In this document: positions 8,994 through 17,419 of the stretch, piece by piece
How the letters are laid out: each line of letters opens with the position of its first letter
Position numbering within the stretch: the stretch's first letter is position 1
Program-made: the position numbers and the translations under genes
Assembly: GCF_002257585.1 (NCBI RefSeq)
Contig: NZ_CP022743.1
Span: 4,650,001-4,714,000 of the forward strand
Direction of reading: 5' to 3'
Length of the DNA stretch: 64,000 nucleotides
Source: Mucilaginibacter xinganensis
Lineage (GTDB): Bacteria; Bacteroidota; Bacteroidia; Sphingobacteriales; Sphingobacteriaceae
Notes under the pieces: generated by a model
Told to the model about the DNA's origin: nothing
What the model saw: the letters and a program-made list of their open reading frames with translations, nothing else
The model's database searches: none

Positions 8994-9965
8994 TTAAAAA
9001 CGCTTTATTCCATTTGGTCTTATCTTCAATATATTCCCACGGCTATCAAAATTCATACAATCAAGGCATAATTCCCGCAATACATATTCCCTTTTTTGCG
9101 GATGAATGCGATGATATAAAATATAATATTGCCCGTTTTGCTGGAAAACGGTATGATGCCCCGGCCCTACTGTGGTACTATCGCGGCTGGTTGAAAGTAT
9201 AGGATCATTTTCACCTTCTGCCCATGGCCCCAAAGGTGTCTTACTTACAGCATATCTTATTTGATAAGTGGCGTCAATTGCTTTGCCGTATGAATACATC
9301 AGGTAATACAGGCCGTTTCGCTTTAACATATGCGGCGCTTCGAAATAATGAGGCGGGGTAATATCTATTGGCTCACCATCAAAAGTTATCATGTCCTTTT
9401 TAAGTTTTACGGCCATACAATGCCCGTTAACCCAGTTAAACCCCGAGCCCCAATATAAATAGGCCTGTCCATCCTGGTCAATAAAGCAATCCGCATCAAT
9501 ATTATGTACACCCGGATACTTATTGCCTGCCACTAATGGCGTATGATCATTTTTTGCATTTCGCCAGGGTCCGAGCGGGTGATCACTTACACCGGCCCAA
9601 ATTTCGCTGCCTACTGCCACATACATATAAAATTTGCCATTTGCAGCTTTCCGCACAGATGGAGCCCATACCATAGATCCATTTGAAGTCGGACTGGTAC
9701 ACGCCGCTTTTGTGGGCCAGTTAATGTGCTTAGTCTCAAAGCTGACAAAATCCTTTGTTACCAGCACACCCAATTCTTTACCTCCCCAGGGATCAATTGT
9801 TGCATAAATATAGAAAACACCTTTGTCCTTTATTATTGTCGGATCAGCATAATAACCCTTTACAATTGGGTTACCAATAACGGCTTTTTGAGCAAATGCT
9901 GAATGCGAAAGAGTAATTAACAAAGTAATTGTAAGTATTCTATTAAATATATTTATGCTTATCAT
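8994..9965 (-). CDS. GH43-family glycoside hydrolase, secreted
   Basis: A secreted five-bladed beta-propeller hydrolase. Counting from the ATG at 9965 (323 residues): signal peptide ending SHSAFAQ, catalytic base Asp in YYADPTI (about 41), pKa-modulating Asp in NIDADCFIDQDG (about 157), acid Glu in HYFEAPHML (about 209). These are the three invariant GH43 residues. Family activities are alpha-L-arabinofuranosidase, beta-xylosidase, endo-arabinanase or exo-galactanase; which one applies cannot be read here. An in-frame GTG at 10013 would add 16 residues before the signal peptide, so I prefer the ATG. It is the last gene of the GH31-GH43 pair, 39 bases or slightly more after GH31. Confidence 0.88.
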   Translation of the reverse strand: MISINIFNRILTITLLITLSHSAFAQKAVIGNPIVKGYYADPTIIKDKGVFYIYATIDPWGGKELGVLVTKDFVSFETKHINWPTKAACTSPTSNGSMVWAPSVRKAANGKFYMYVAVGSEIWAGVSDHPLGPWRNAKNDHTPLVAGNKYPGVHNIDADCFIDQDGQAYLYWGSGFNWVNGHCMAVKLKKDMITFDGEPIDITPPHYFEAPHMLKRNGLYYLMYSYGKAIDATYQIRYAVSKTPLGPWAEGENDPILSTSRDSTTVGPGHHTVFQQNGQYYILYHRIHPQKREYVLRELCLDCMNFDSRGNILKIRPNGIKRF

Positions 9966-10052
9966 TCGGGTTAATATTTTATTTAAACTGTTATTAATAG
10001 CGGAGGCATTCACACGCTACATTTTTCATTTACTAATATGTTCAACCATTGC

Positions 10053-12482
10053 CTATAATTTTACAACCATTGCCTTACCTGTATAGTTGATGGTTTTATC
10101 TGCCTTAGAGCTCACACTGATGTCGCCGCCATGATTTTCCTTTACTAAAACCACATTGAACAGGTGCTTTTTAATCATCCCCGGAAAACTCCCTTTGCGG
10201 GCGGCAATGGTTAACTGTTGTAGTTTATCATTCCATTTAAAGCTGATTGTTGACGAACTGCCTTTTTCGTAATTATAATTATCATTCTCATCCTCATAAA
10301 GCTTAAACTCACCATTGGCACCAGGGTAAATTCGCAATTCAATAGCGCCATTAGGCTTTTCCGTAGCATATTCAACATTTGGCCCTAAAGGCACAACAGA
10401 ACCTGCTTTAACATAAAGCGGCATGGTTTCTATCGGGGCTTCAGCGTCAATAAACTGTCCGCCGTCAAGCTGCCGGCCTGTCCAAAAGTTAAACCATTTG
10501 GTTCCTTTGGGCAGGTACACTTTCCTGGTCTTAACACCATCAGCGACATTTTTACCGGTGTATAGCTGCTGTGTTACCGGGTTTACCAAAAATGCAGGTC
10601 CGAACATATACTGATCAGGAATGTTATAAACGTTTTTATCATTTCTGAAATCAAAAGCAAGCGAGCGCATTATGGTATAGTTTTCATTAGTAACCTTTGC
10701 CGCCAGCGAATAAATATATGGCACCAAACGATAGCGGAGTTTATCATAATTTAAAAGAATAGCCTTGGTTTTATCATCCCAGTTTTTTGAGAATAATGCA
10801 CGTTCCCCTTTTCCGTGGATGCGCATAATGGGGCTAAATGTTCCGAACTGGAACCAACGGGTAAAAAGTTCGCGGTATTGCGGCTGAGACCAATCAGGGA
10901 TCCCGTCCTTATCAACACGTGAAAGATATCCGCCAATATCAGATGTCCAATACGGGATGCCTGATACACAAGCATTAATTCCCTGCGGCACCTGGTTGCG
11001 TAAAGAAGCGAAAGTACAGGTTATATCAGATGACCATAAGGTTGCCGCACCGCGCTGTTCGCCGGCAAATGACTGCCGGATAAGCAGGAAGGCACGCTTT
11101 CCCGGGATATCCCGGCGCCATCCTTTGTAAAGACCTTTGGAATGCTCTAAGGAATAGGAGTTAAAATAATCAATTCCTTTCCCTACAGAAAAATCAGCTT
11201 TGCGGCGCTCGTCAAGCAAGCTGCCGTTATCAGGCTCGCACTGGTCAACCCACCATGCATCCCAGCCATAACGTTTTACAACGCTATCCCGCGCTTGTTC
11301 CCAATATCTTTCCCGGGCTTTCGGATTATGAGCGTCGTAATAACTATCGAACGTATGCGTAACAAAATTATCCCAGGTAATACTTGTTAAAAACCCCTTG
11401 CTTTTCAAATCATCAAAATCCCTGGTTCCGCTGCCAAATACCGGCCATATTGAGATCATGGCATGCATATTAGCCTTGTGCAGTTCATCTATCATTGCTT
11501 TCGGATTAGGATATCTGTCGGGGCTCATCACATGTGACCCCATAGGCAATGGCGACCACCAGTACCAGTCCTGTACTATTGCGTCAACCGGAATGCGATT
11601 ATTACGGTAGTTATTCTTAACACCCAGGATCTCAGCCTGGCTGGTATATTTATCCTGCGACTGGAACAGCCCAAAGGACCACTTAGGATACATAGGCGCC
11701 CTGCCTGTCGCGGTTCTGTAAAGGTCAATTATCCTATCAAAATCGGGCCCGTAGAAAAAGTAATAATCAACCATTTTACCACTTTCCGATACGTATTTAT
11801 ACTGCGTATTTCCTGCCTCAGCGCCATAAAAGTTTGATGCAGCATAGTTATCCCACAGCAAACCATACCCTTTATTAGATAGCATAACGGGTATTGCACC
11901 GGTCATATACTTGATCAGCATTTCCTGGTTACGTCCCTTATAATTGATAGACAAGGTATCTTCAGGGTGGCAACCCAATCCAAAAAGGGCCTCGTCAGCG
12001 GGCGAGTTAAAGCTGGTAACACAATTATAGGTAGGGATTCCGGCAATGGTTGCCGCACTCATACTTTTATTTTCAGCCCCTTCTGAGGTTATGACCACCC
12101 CTTTTTTGTTAGTGTAAGTTATAGCATTGGTAGCTTTGTTGATGCTGATATCAAGCTTTTGCGTCGTAATAACAATATACCCATCATGTTCGGCGATGCT
12201 GAAAGGCGCTTTTTCCTTCCAGCTATTATTAACCACCAAAGAGTTTTTTTGAGGGAATGCACTAAAAATAGTGTATTTAACCTCGATAATGTCAGCTTTA
12301 CAAACCCTTATTTTCATTAGGCCTTTGTCTAGTTTGAAAGTAACACCGTCCACATTTTTGGTATAGGAAATTACCGAGGCCTGAACCGGGTGTAAGAATG
12401 CGAGGCTAATTACCAGCACTGCAGAGAATTTTAAAAAAAGCGACTTAATCAAATATCTTTTCATTGATGTTGTATTATGCAT
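10053..12482 (-). CDS. GH31-family alpha-glycosidase (alpha-xylosidase or alpha-glucosidase)
   Basis: An 809-residue secreted GH31 enzyme: signal peptide, N-terminal beta-sandwich, the (beta/alpha)8 barrel starting near PMYPKWSFGLFQSQDKY, and C-terminal beta domains. The catalytic nucleophile is Asp413 in WWVDQCEPD and the acid/base Asp486 in LWSSDITCTF; the downstream PYWTSDIGGY is also typical. GH31 exo-enzymes release terminal alpha-linked glucose or xylose, or sometimes galactose. In a locus with a fucosidase and arabinosidases, alpha-xylosidase acting on xyloglucan-type oligosaccharides is a reasonable inference. A second ATG at 12464 gives a tighter signal peptide (MKRYLIKSLFLKF). A copy of the shared 39-bp element lies about 70 bases upstream, so this gene probably starts its own transcript. 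Confidence 0.9.
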   Translation of the reverse strand: MHNTTSMKRYLIKSLFLKFSAVLVISLAFLHPVQASVISYTKNVDGVTFKLDKGLMKIRVCKADIIEVKYTIFSAFPQKNSLVVNNSWKEKAPFSIAEHDGYIVITTQKLDISINKATNAITYTNKKGVVITSEGAENKSMSAATIAGIPTYNCVTSFNSPADEALFGLGCHPEDTLSINYKGRNQEMLIKYMTGAIPVMLSNKGYGLLWDNYAASNFYGAEAGNTQYKYVSESGKMVDYYFFYGPDFDRIIDLYRTATGRAPMYPKWSFGLFQSQDKYTSQAEILGVKNNYRNNRIPVDAIVQDWYWWSPLPMGSHVMSPDRYPNPKAMIDELHKANMHAMISIWPVFGSGTRDFDDLKSKGFLTSITWDNFVTHTFDSYYDAHNPKARERYWEQARDSVVKRYGWDAWWVDQCEPDNGSLLDERRKADFSVGKGIDYFNSYSLEHSKGLYKGWRRDIPGKRAFLLIRQSFAGEQRGAATLWSSDITCTFASLRNQVPQGINACVSGIPYWTSDIGGYLSRVDKDGIPDWSQPQYRELFTRWFQFGTFSPIMRIHGKGERALFSKNWDDKTKAILLNYDKLRYRLVPYIYSLAAKVTNENYTIMRSLAFDFRNDKNVYNIPDQYMFGPAFLVNPVTQQLYTGKNVADGVKTRKVYLPKGTKWFNFWTGRQLDGGQFIDAEAPIETMPLYVKAGSVVPLGPNVEYATEKPNGAIELRIYPGANGEFKLYEDENDNYNYEKGSSSTISFKWNDKLQQLTIAARKGSFPGMIKKHLFNVVLVKENHGGDISVSSKADKTINYTGKAMVVKL

Positions 12483-12550
12483 TGTATGATGCAGTTCGAT
12501 TTTAAATTGGTTTAACTCGGAGGCTAAAACTACCCCGGTTTTTCAAAAAC

Positions 12551-12589
12551 GGATAACAACATTGATAATATGTATAATACAAATGTTTA
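12551..12589 (-). promoter_or_regulatory. 39-bp element shared with susC upstream region (GH31 copy)
   Basis: Gap-free match to 8691-8729 with 30 of 39 identical bases, including GATAAC/GATAAT spaced 12 bases apart and the ACAAATGTT block. It sits in the 171-bp gap between the SGNH esterase and GH31 genes. Its presence at the two internal breaks of the operon suggests two coordinately controlled promoters. Confidence 0.55.
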
Positions 12590-12653
12590 CTACAGCCTTA
12601 ATTTGTTAATTATATAAGCTACTTATGCGTTTGCAAATATTTCCGGTTAAAAA

Positions 12654-13436
12654 TCACCCGATAAATTTTAATTTTTTGCCAACATGGTCTATCCATTGCC
12701 TTGCAAATAGTTCATGTCCGTTGGGCATAGGGTGAATACCATCCCAAAGCCAATATTCAAATGGCGGGTTCTTTTCGGCCGCCTTATTAAAACTTTCCTG
12801 CAGCGGGACATATATAGCATCAAACTCGGTGGCCATACGTTTTGCTGCTCCCTGCCTGCCGCTTATTTCGCGTTCAAAATCCGCCCACCTTTCTTTAACT
12901 TTTCCTACAGGCAACAGGAACGGTTCGCAAATAACCAACTGAATAGCCGGCAACTGCTGTTTAGTTTTTGTTAGCAATTCCCTATATCCTTCTTCATAAC
13001 TTTCTATTGTGTAAGCTTTGTCGCCATAAACAGCATGCATGGTATCATTAACTCCAATTAAAACACTCAGCAGATCTGGTTTTATAGCAATTGTGTCGCT
13101 ATCCCATCTGGCGGTAAGGTCGGCAGTTGTATTGCCGCTTATTCCTCTGTTAAAAAAATGGAAGCCTTTTTTAGGGAACTGGTACCACAGCCTAGCCGCA
13201 ATTAGATAAGCATAACCGTGGCCTAAAACATGGTTCCAGTCCATGTTCCGGCTCCGGTTACCATCAGTAATTGAGTCGCCCTGGAACAGAAAAGTATAAT
13301 TATTTCCTTCGTTTTCGTCATGTGGCGAAGCAAAGCCGCTTAGCGCAGCCGGAACAGTTAATGTTGCTGCCCCCAATACCGAAGCTTGCTTAATAAAATT
13401 CCTTCTTGATGATTGCTTTGTGTTTTCCATCTCCAT
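12654..13436 (-). CDS. SGNH/GDSL-family hydrolase with Tat-type signal (probable carbohydrate esterase)
   Basis: All four SGNH blocks are visible: FLFQGDSITDG (Ser nucleophile), RGISGN (oxyanion Gly), GVND (Asn) and WDGIHPMPNGH (Asp and His). The N terminus carries SSRRNFIKQASVLGAATL, a twin-arginine signal followed by a hydrophobic stretch, so export folded through Tat is likely. SGNH enzymes in glycan loci commonly remove acetyl groups; the substrate is inference. The frame could begin at a TTG overlapping the GH95 stop, but ATG at 13436 or 13430 is more likely. It follows GH95 almost without a gap. Confidence 0.85.
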   Translation of the reverse strand: MEMENTKQSSRRNFIKQASVLGAATLTVPAALSGFASPHDENEGNNYTFLFQGDSITDGNRSRNMDWNHVLGHGYAYLIAARLWYQFPKKGFHFFNRGISGNTTADLTARWDSDTIAIKPDLLSVLIGVNDTMHAVYGDKAYTIESYEEGYRELLTKTKQQLPAIQLVICEPFLLPVGKVKERWADFEREISGRQGAAKRMATEFDAIYVPLQESFNKAAEKNPPFEYWLWDGIHPMPNGHELFARQWIDHVGKKLKFIG

Positions 13437-13447
13437 CCGGCTGTTCT

Positions 13448-15922
13448 TCAATTAAATTTTTTGCCGGCAATATTATATCTAACCCCTTTTTTAGCATCAA
13501 AAGCAATTACATACCCGTTTGTTGTTTTGTTTGATCTTACCTGCATGCCAACAATTGTCAGGGGCTCATTACTGCGGATAGTGCACTTGCCACCGGCAAC
13601 CGCTAATATGGAAGCGGTCACTATCTTTTTACTTTTCCAGTTCATGCTTACTTCAAAATTTCCGCGCGCCTTTAAACCAGAGATTTCTCCGTTAGCCCAG
13701 GCATCAGGAAGGGCCGGCAATAATTGAATCTCGTTATTCTGACTTTGCAGCAGCATTTCGGCCATTCCGGATACACCTCCAAAGTTCCCATCAATTTGGA
13801 ATGGCGGATGTGCATCAAACAAGTTAATGTATGAACCACCTCCTCCCGAGTAATTAGTACCTTCTACGTTGGTTGCCCGTAACAGGTCTTTCAGCATTTT
13901 ATAGCTGTGATTACCATCAAGCAACCGTGCCCAAAAATTAATTTTCCAGGCCAGGCTCCAGCCGGTGCCTTCATCACCCCTTAATTCCAGCGTCTTTTTC
14001 GCGGCGGCGGTAAGTTCCGGCGTGTTTACGGGCGAGATCTGGTTACCCGGAAAAAGTCCAAATAAATGCGAAACGTGGCGATGGTGCGGTTCGGGGTCTT
14101 CCCAATCCTTATACCACTCCTGCAGGTTCCCTTTCTTACCAATGTGGAAAGGATATAACTGCGCCTTTTTAGCAATAATCGTATCGCGGAACGCTTTATC
14201 TTCACCTAACTCATTCGAAGCATCAATCAGGTTTGTAAACAAATCGCGAATAATTGACATATCCATTGTGGTGGCGATAGAAACGCTGGCTCTTTTTCCT
14301 TTATCATCATAAAAAGCGTTTTCGGGCGACACAGAAGGTGCTGTTACAAGGTATCCGTCCTTATCTTTCACCAGCCAGCTTTCACAAAATTCAGCCGCGC
14401 CCTTCATCAGCGGGTAAGCAATCTCCTTTAAATACTTTTTATCTTTTGTAAACTGGTAATGCCACCACAGATGCTGCGAGAGCCAGGGCGATCCCATTGT
14501 CCAGTTTGCCCAGGTGGGGTCACCATCCCCTTTGTCACCAACCGGGTTTGATAGTGCCCATATATCACTGTTATGGTGCAAAGCCCAGCCCTTTGCATGA
14601 TAAAATTCCTTAGCAGTAACCCTGCCTGTAACTGCCACATTTTTAATAAATTCAATAAAAGGCATGTGCATTTCAGAAAGATTAGCTACTTCGGCCGGCC
14701 AATAATTCATCTGCACATTAATATTTGTGGTATAGTTGGAACTCCAGGGAGGTCGCATTTCCTTATTCCAGATTCCCTGCAGGTTAGCTGGAACACCTTT
14801 AGTTCGCGAACTCGAAATAAGCAGGTATCTGCCATATTGAAAATAAAGAGTTTCCAGCTCAGGGTCTTTTGCCCCTTTAGTGTAAGCTACCAGGCGCTCA
14901 TCGGTAGGTAATTTGGCATTGCTATTATCAGCAGGGGCTGCAAGCTTAAAGGATACTCTGTTGAAGAAATGATGATAATCTGCATAATGACGCGTCAATA
15001 ACAATTGCCAGTTTTTTGAAGCAACTCTATTGAGATAATCAGTTGCTATTTTATGTTCATCTTTACCATCCGAGTCGGGACATTTATCAAACCCGTTAAA
15101 ACTGGTAGCTGCTGAAAGAAATATGGTTACATCGGAAGCATTTTTCACCGCTATACCACTCGTGTCGGCCGTTATCTGCCCGTCTTTACTCAAAACTTTC
15201 ACCTGTAATTCAAACCGCATCCCCTTACAGCCCGTACTGTCATCATAAGTAATTGGGTTTTTAGAGTCAATATAGTTGGGTTGCGCATGTGCCGGGGCTT
15301 TACCTTTTAATGCAATTTCATTACCAGATACCGCAACTGTATGATATTTTAAAAGGCTTGAGGCCCCAACCTTAAATTTTAGTTTACCGGCCTTGCTGGA
15401 AGTAAGGTGAATAACAATTACCTGGTCAGGTGCCGAGCTGATTACCTGCCTGGTATAGGTTATACCATCAATGGTGTAACGGGTAGTTGCAATCGCATTT
15501 CTGATATCGAGGTTACGGAAATATGATGAAGGTATTGTATCTTTTAAATCCTGTGTAATTACAAGGTCGCCAAGCGGCAAGTACGATTCAGAATAATAAC
15601 CCTGCATTTTTTTTGCGTAATTATATGCTTTGGCGTAATCCTCTTCTTTAAAAAGCGCTTCCCTTGCCAGTAATAGATTGGCATAAGCACCCGGGTTAAC
15701 GTTTGTGCGTACCGGGCCACCTGTCCACAAAGTAGCTTCATTTAATTGAATAAGTTCCCGCTTAACACCACCAAATACCATAGCACCTAAGCGACCATTG
15801 CCCAGGGGCAGGGCATCCGTCCAAATTTTTGCGGGCTTTTTATACCACAATTTTAAATTATCCTGGCAAAATGCCTGAAACGAAATGGTGCAGATCAGCA
15901 GGGTGAAAATTTTCTTTATCAT
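13448..15922 (-). CDS. GH95-family alpha-L-fucosidase (or alpha-L-galactosidase)
   Basis: About 824 residues from the ATG at 15922, which starts a clean signal peptide (MIKKIFTLLICTISFQAFCQ); an upstream in-frame Met at 15964 would place 14 extra residues before it. GH95 hallmarks: N-terminal domain start LWYKKPAKIWTDALPLGNG, substrate loop NVQMNYWPAEVANLSE, catalytic-acid region APSVSPENAF, and the base region DAHPPFQIDGNFGG. GH95 enzymes are inverting alpha-1,2-L-fucosidases, with some alpha-L-galactosidases. The fucose-type permease in the same locus supports fucose. It lies about 50-90 bases after GH27 and runs directly into the esterase, so one transcript is likely. Confidence 0.92.
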   Translation of the reverse strand: MIKKIFTLLICTISFQAFCQDNLKLWYKKPAKIWTDALPLGNGRLGAMVFGGVKRELIQLNEATLWTGGPVRTNVNPGAYANLLLAREALFKEEDYAKAYNYAKKMQGYYSESYLPLGDLVITQDLKDTIPSSYFRNLDIRNAIATTRYTIDGITYTRQVISSAPDQVIVIHLTSSKAGKLKFKVGASSLLKYHTVAVSGNEIALKGKAPAHAQPNYIDSKNPITYDDSTGCKGMRFELQVKVLSKDGQITADTSGIAVKNASDVTIFLSAATSFNGFDKCPDSDGKDEHKIATDYLNRVASKNWQLLLTRHYADYHHFFNRVSFKLAAPADNSNAKLPTDERLVAYTKGAKDPELETLYFQYGRYLLISSSRTKGVPANLQGIWNKEMRPPWSSNYTTNINVQMNYWPAEVANLSEMHMPFIEFIKNVAVTGRVTAKEFYHAKGWALHHNSDIWALSNPVGDKGDGDPTWANWTMGSPWLSQHLWWHYQFTKDKKYLKEIAYPLMKGAAEFCESWLVKDKDGYLVTAPSVSPENAFYDDKGKRASVSIATTMDMSIIRDLFTNLIDASNELGEDKAFRDTIIAKKAQLYPFHIGKKGNLQEWYKDWEDPEPHHRHVSHLFGLFPGNQISPVNTPELTAAAKKTLELRGDEGTGWSLAWKINFWARLLDGNHSYKMLKDLLRATNVEGTNYSGGGGSYINLFDAHPPFQIDGNFGGVSGMAEMLLQSQNNEIQLLPALPDAWANGEISGLKARGNFEVSMNWKSKKIVTASILAVAGGKCTIRSNEPLTIVGMQVRSNKTTNGYVIAFDAKKGVRYNIAGKKFN

Positions 15923-16014
15923 AGGTTTATTTTTCGGCAGGATGATAGCGCAAATTAAGTTCATTTTAAACTTTTGTTTTACATCTTCCCCTTACATTGG
16001 ATTCTTTTCTCTAT

Positions 16015-17376
16015 TTATTGAGGTGATAACTTAAACAATGCTGCTCCGTGTTTATTTATTTGCTGGTGATAGCCTTGTTTTAATACGCCAACATCCTGTT
16101 TTTTCCATAAGTCGCGAACGGCTATTTTTCCTATCAGGCCCACAGATGCAAAAGACAAGTCGATATCCTGTGTTTGCTCACTCAAATTAAACATGGCCAC
16201 ATAAACGTCTTTACTATTATGCGCGTGTGAATACCAAATCATTTTGCCATCCTTTACATACAACTGCCGCGGATTTTCGCCCAGCTGATTTACTGCAATT
16301 ACTTCGCTGTTGCTGAACAAGGCAAGCTCAAACGGCCTGTTTTCGGGCAGATTTCCACCAAGCATCAGCGGCGACCGGAAGATGCTCCAAAAAGTCATGT
16401 GGGTATATTCCTCGTCTTCGGTAAACCTGCTGAAGCGTTCCTGCCCAACTGGGCCGCGTTTTGATAGTTTGCCAATCTGGATCATATCGCAATCTGGCCA
16501 GTGCCCTGGTCCGCTTACGCCCTCCCACTGTTTTGCATAGTTCATCATTCCGGTTATTTCCTTCCAGTTATCCCAAAAATCATCAGCCATACGCCACATG
16601 TTTGCGTTTATTACAGCATGGTCGGCCTCCGCCACTGGTGTGGCACCAGGCGACAGACTTAATACTATCGGTCGGCCGCAGTTCTGAATGGCCTTGCTAT
16701 ATCCCTCAACCTCCGGTTCGCTGTAAGGCCGGGAAAGGTCGTCAACTTTTATAAAATCCACACCCCATCCCGCATAAAGTTCTAAAAGAGAATTTAAGTA
16801 CTCCTGTGCTCCGGTTTTTTTCATATTGAGCCCATACATATGGTTCATCCAGGGGCATTTCGAGTTGGTGTCAGCAATCATATCAGCTGTTATGCCATTA
16901 GTGCCCTTTACCGGCGACTTCGCCCATACCGCCTGGCGCGGAATACCCCGCATTACATGGATGCCAAATTTTAAACCCAATGAATGCACGTAGGTTGCCA
17001 GCGGTCCAAATCCCTTACCGCCAAATGCAGAGGGAAACTTGGTAGGCTGCGGTAGCAGCCGCCCCCATTGATCCATGGTTAGCCATGGGACATAGGAGCC
17101 GTCCTGCAATCTTAATTGAAATGGATTACCAATGTTACTTCCCGGAGGATTATCATACGACCATAAAAAATCAACCACCACATACTGCCAGCCATACTGC
17201 TTCAGGTTTTTGTCCATGTAGTCAGCATTTGCTTTTACTTCATCCTCATGAACGGCAGAGCCGAAGCAATTGTAACTGTTCCAACCCATAGGCGGTGTTA
17301 ATGCTACGTTTTGTGCTGATGCAGAATTAAAAAAGGGTAACAGACCGGCAAGGATAAAAAGATATATATATTTCAT
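16015..17376 (-). CDS. GH27-family alpha-galactosidase, secreted
   Basis: 453 residues from the ATG at 17376 (an in-frame TTG lies six codons upstream). A signal peptide ends FFNSASAQ, followed by the GH27 opening LTPPMGWNSYNCFG. The barrel carries the nucleophile Asp212 in DFIKVDDLS and the acid/base Asp265 in MWRMADDFWD; the C-terminal beta domain follows. GH27 enzymes release alpha-linked D-galactose; some remove beta-L-arabinopyranose instead, so that alternative stands. It starts about 45 bases after the hybrid regulator stop, suggesting the regulator and the enzyme genes are partly co-transcribed. Confidence 0.9.
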   Translation of the reverse strand: MKYIYLFILAGLLPFFNSASAQNVALTPPMGWNSYNCFGSAVHEDEVKANADYMDKNLKQYGWQYVVVDFLWSYDNPPGSNIGNPFQLRLQDGSYVPWLTMDQWGRLLPQPTKFPSAFGGKGFGPLATYVHSLGLKFGIHVMRGIPRQAVWAKSPVKGTNGITADMIADTNSKCPWMNHMYGLNMKKTGAQEYLNSLLELYAGWGVDFIKVDDLSRPYSEPEVEGYSKAIQNCGRPIVLSLSPGATPVAEADHAVINANMWRMADDFWDNWKEITGMMNYAKQWEGVSGPGHWPDCDMIQIGKLSKRGPVGQERFSRFTEDEEYTHMTFWSIFRSPLMLGGNLPENRPFELALFSNSEVIAVNQLGENPRQLYVKDGKMIWYSHAHNSKDVYVAMFNLSEQTQDIDLSFASVGLIGKIAVRDLWKKQDVGVLKQGYHQQINKHGAALFKLSPQ

Positions 17377-17419
17377 AAAGGATAAAAAATTCAATCAATG
17401 TTCAATTAAAATTATTTAA

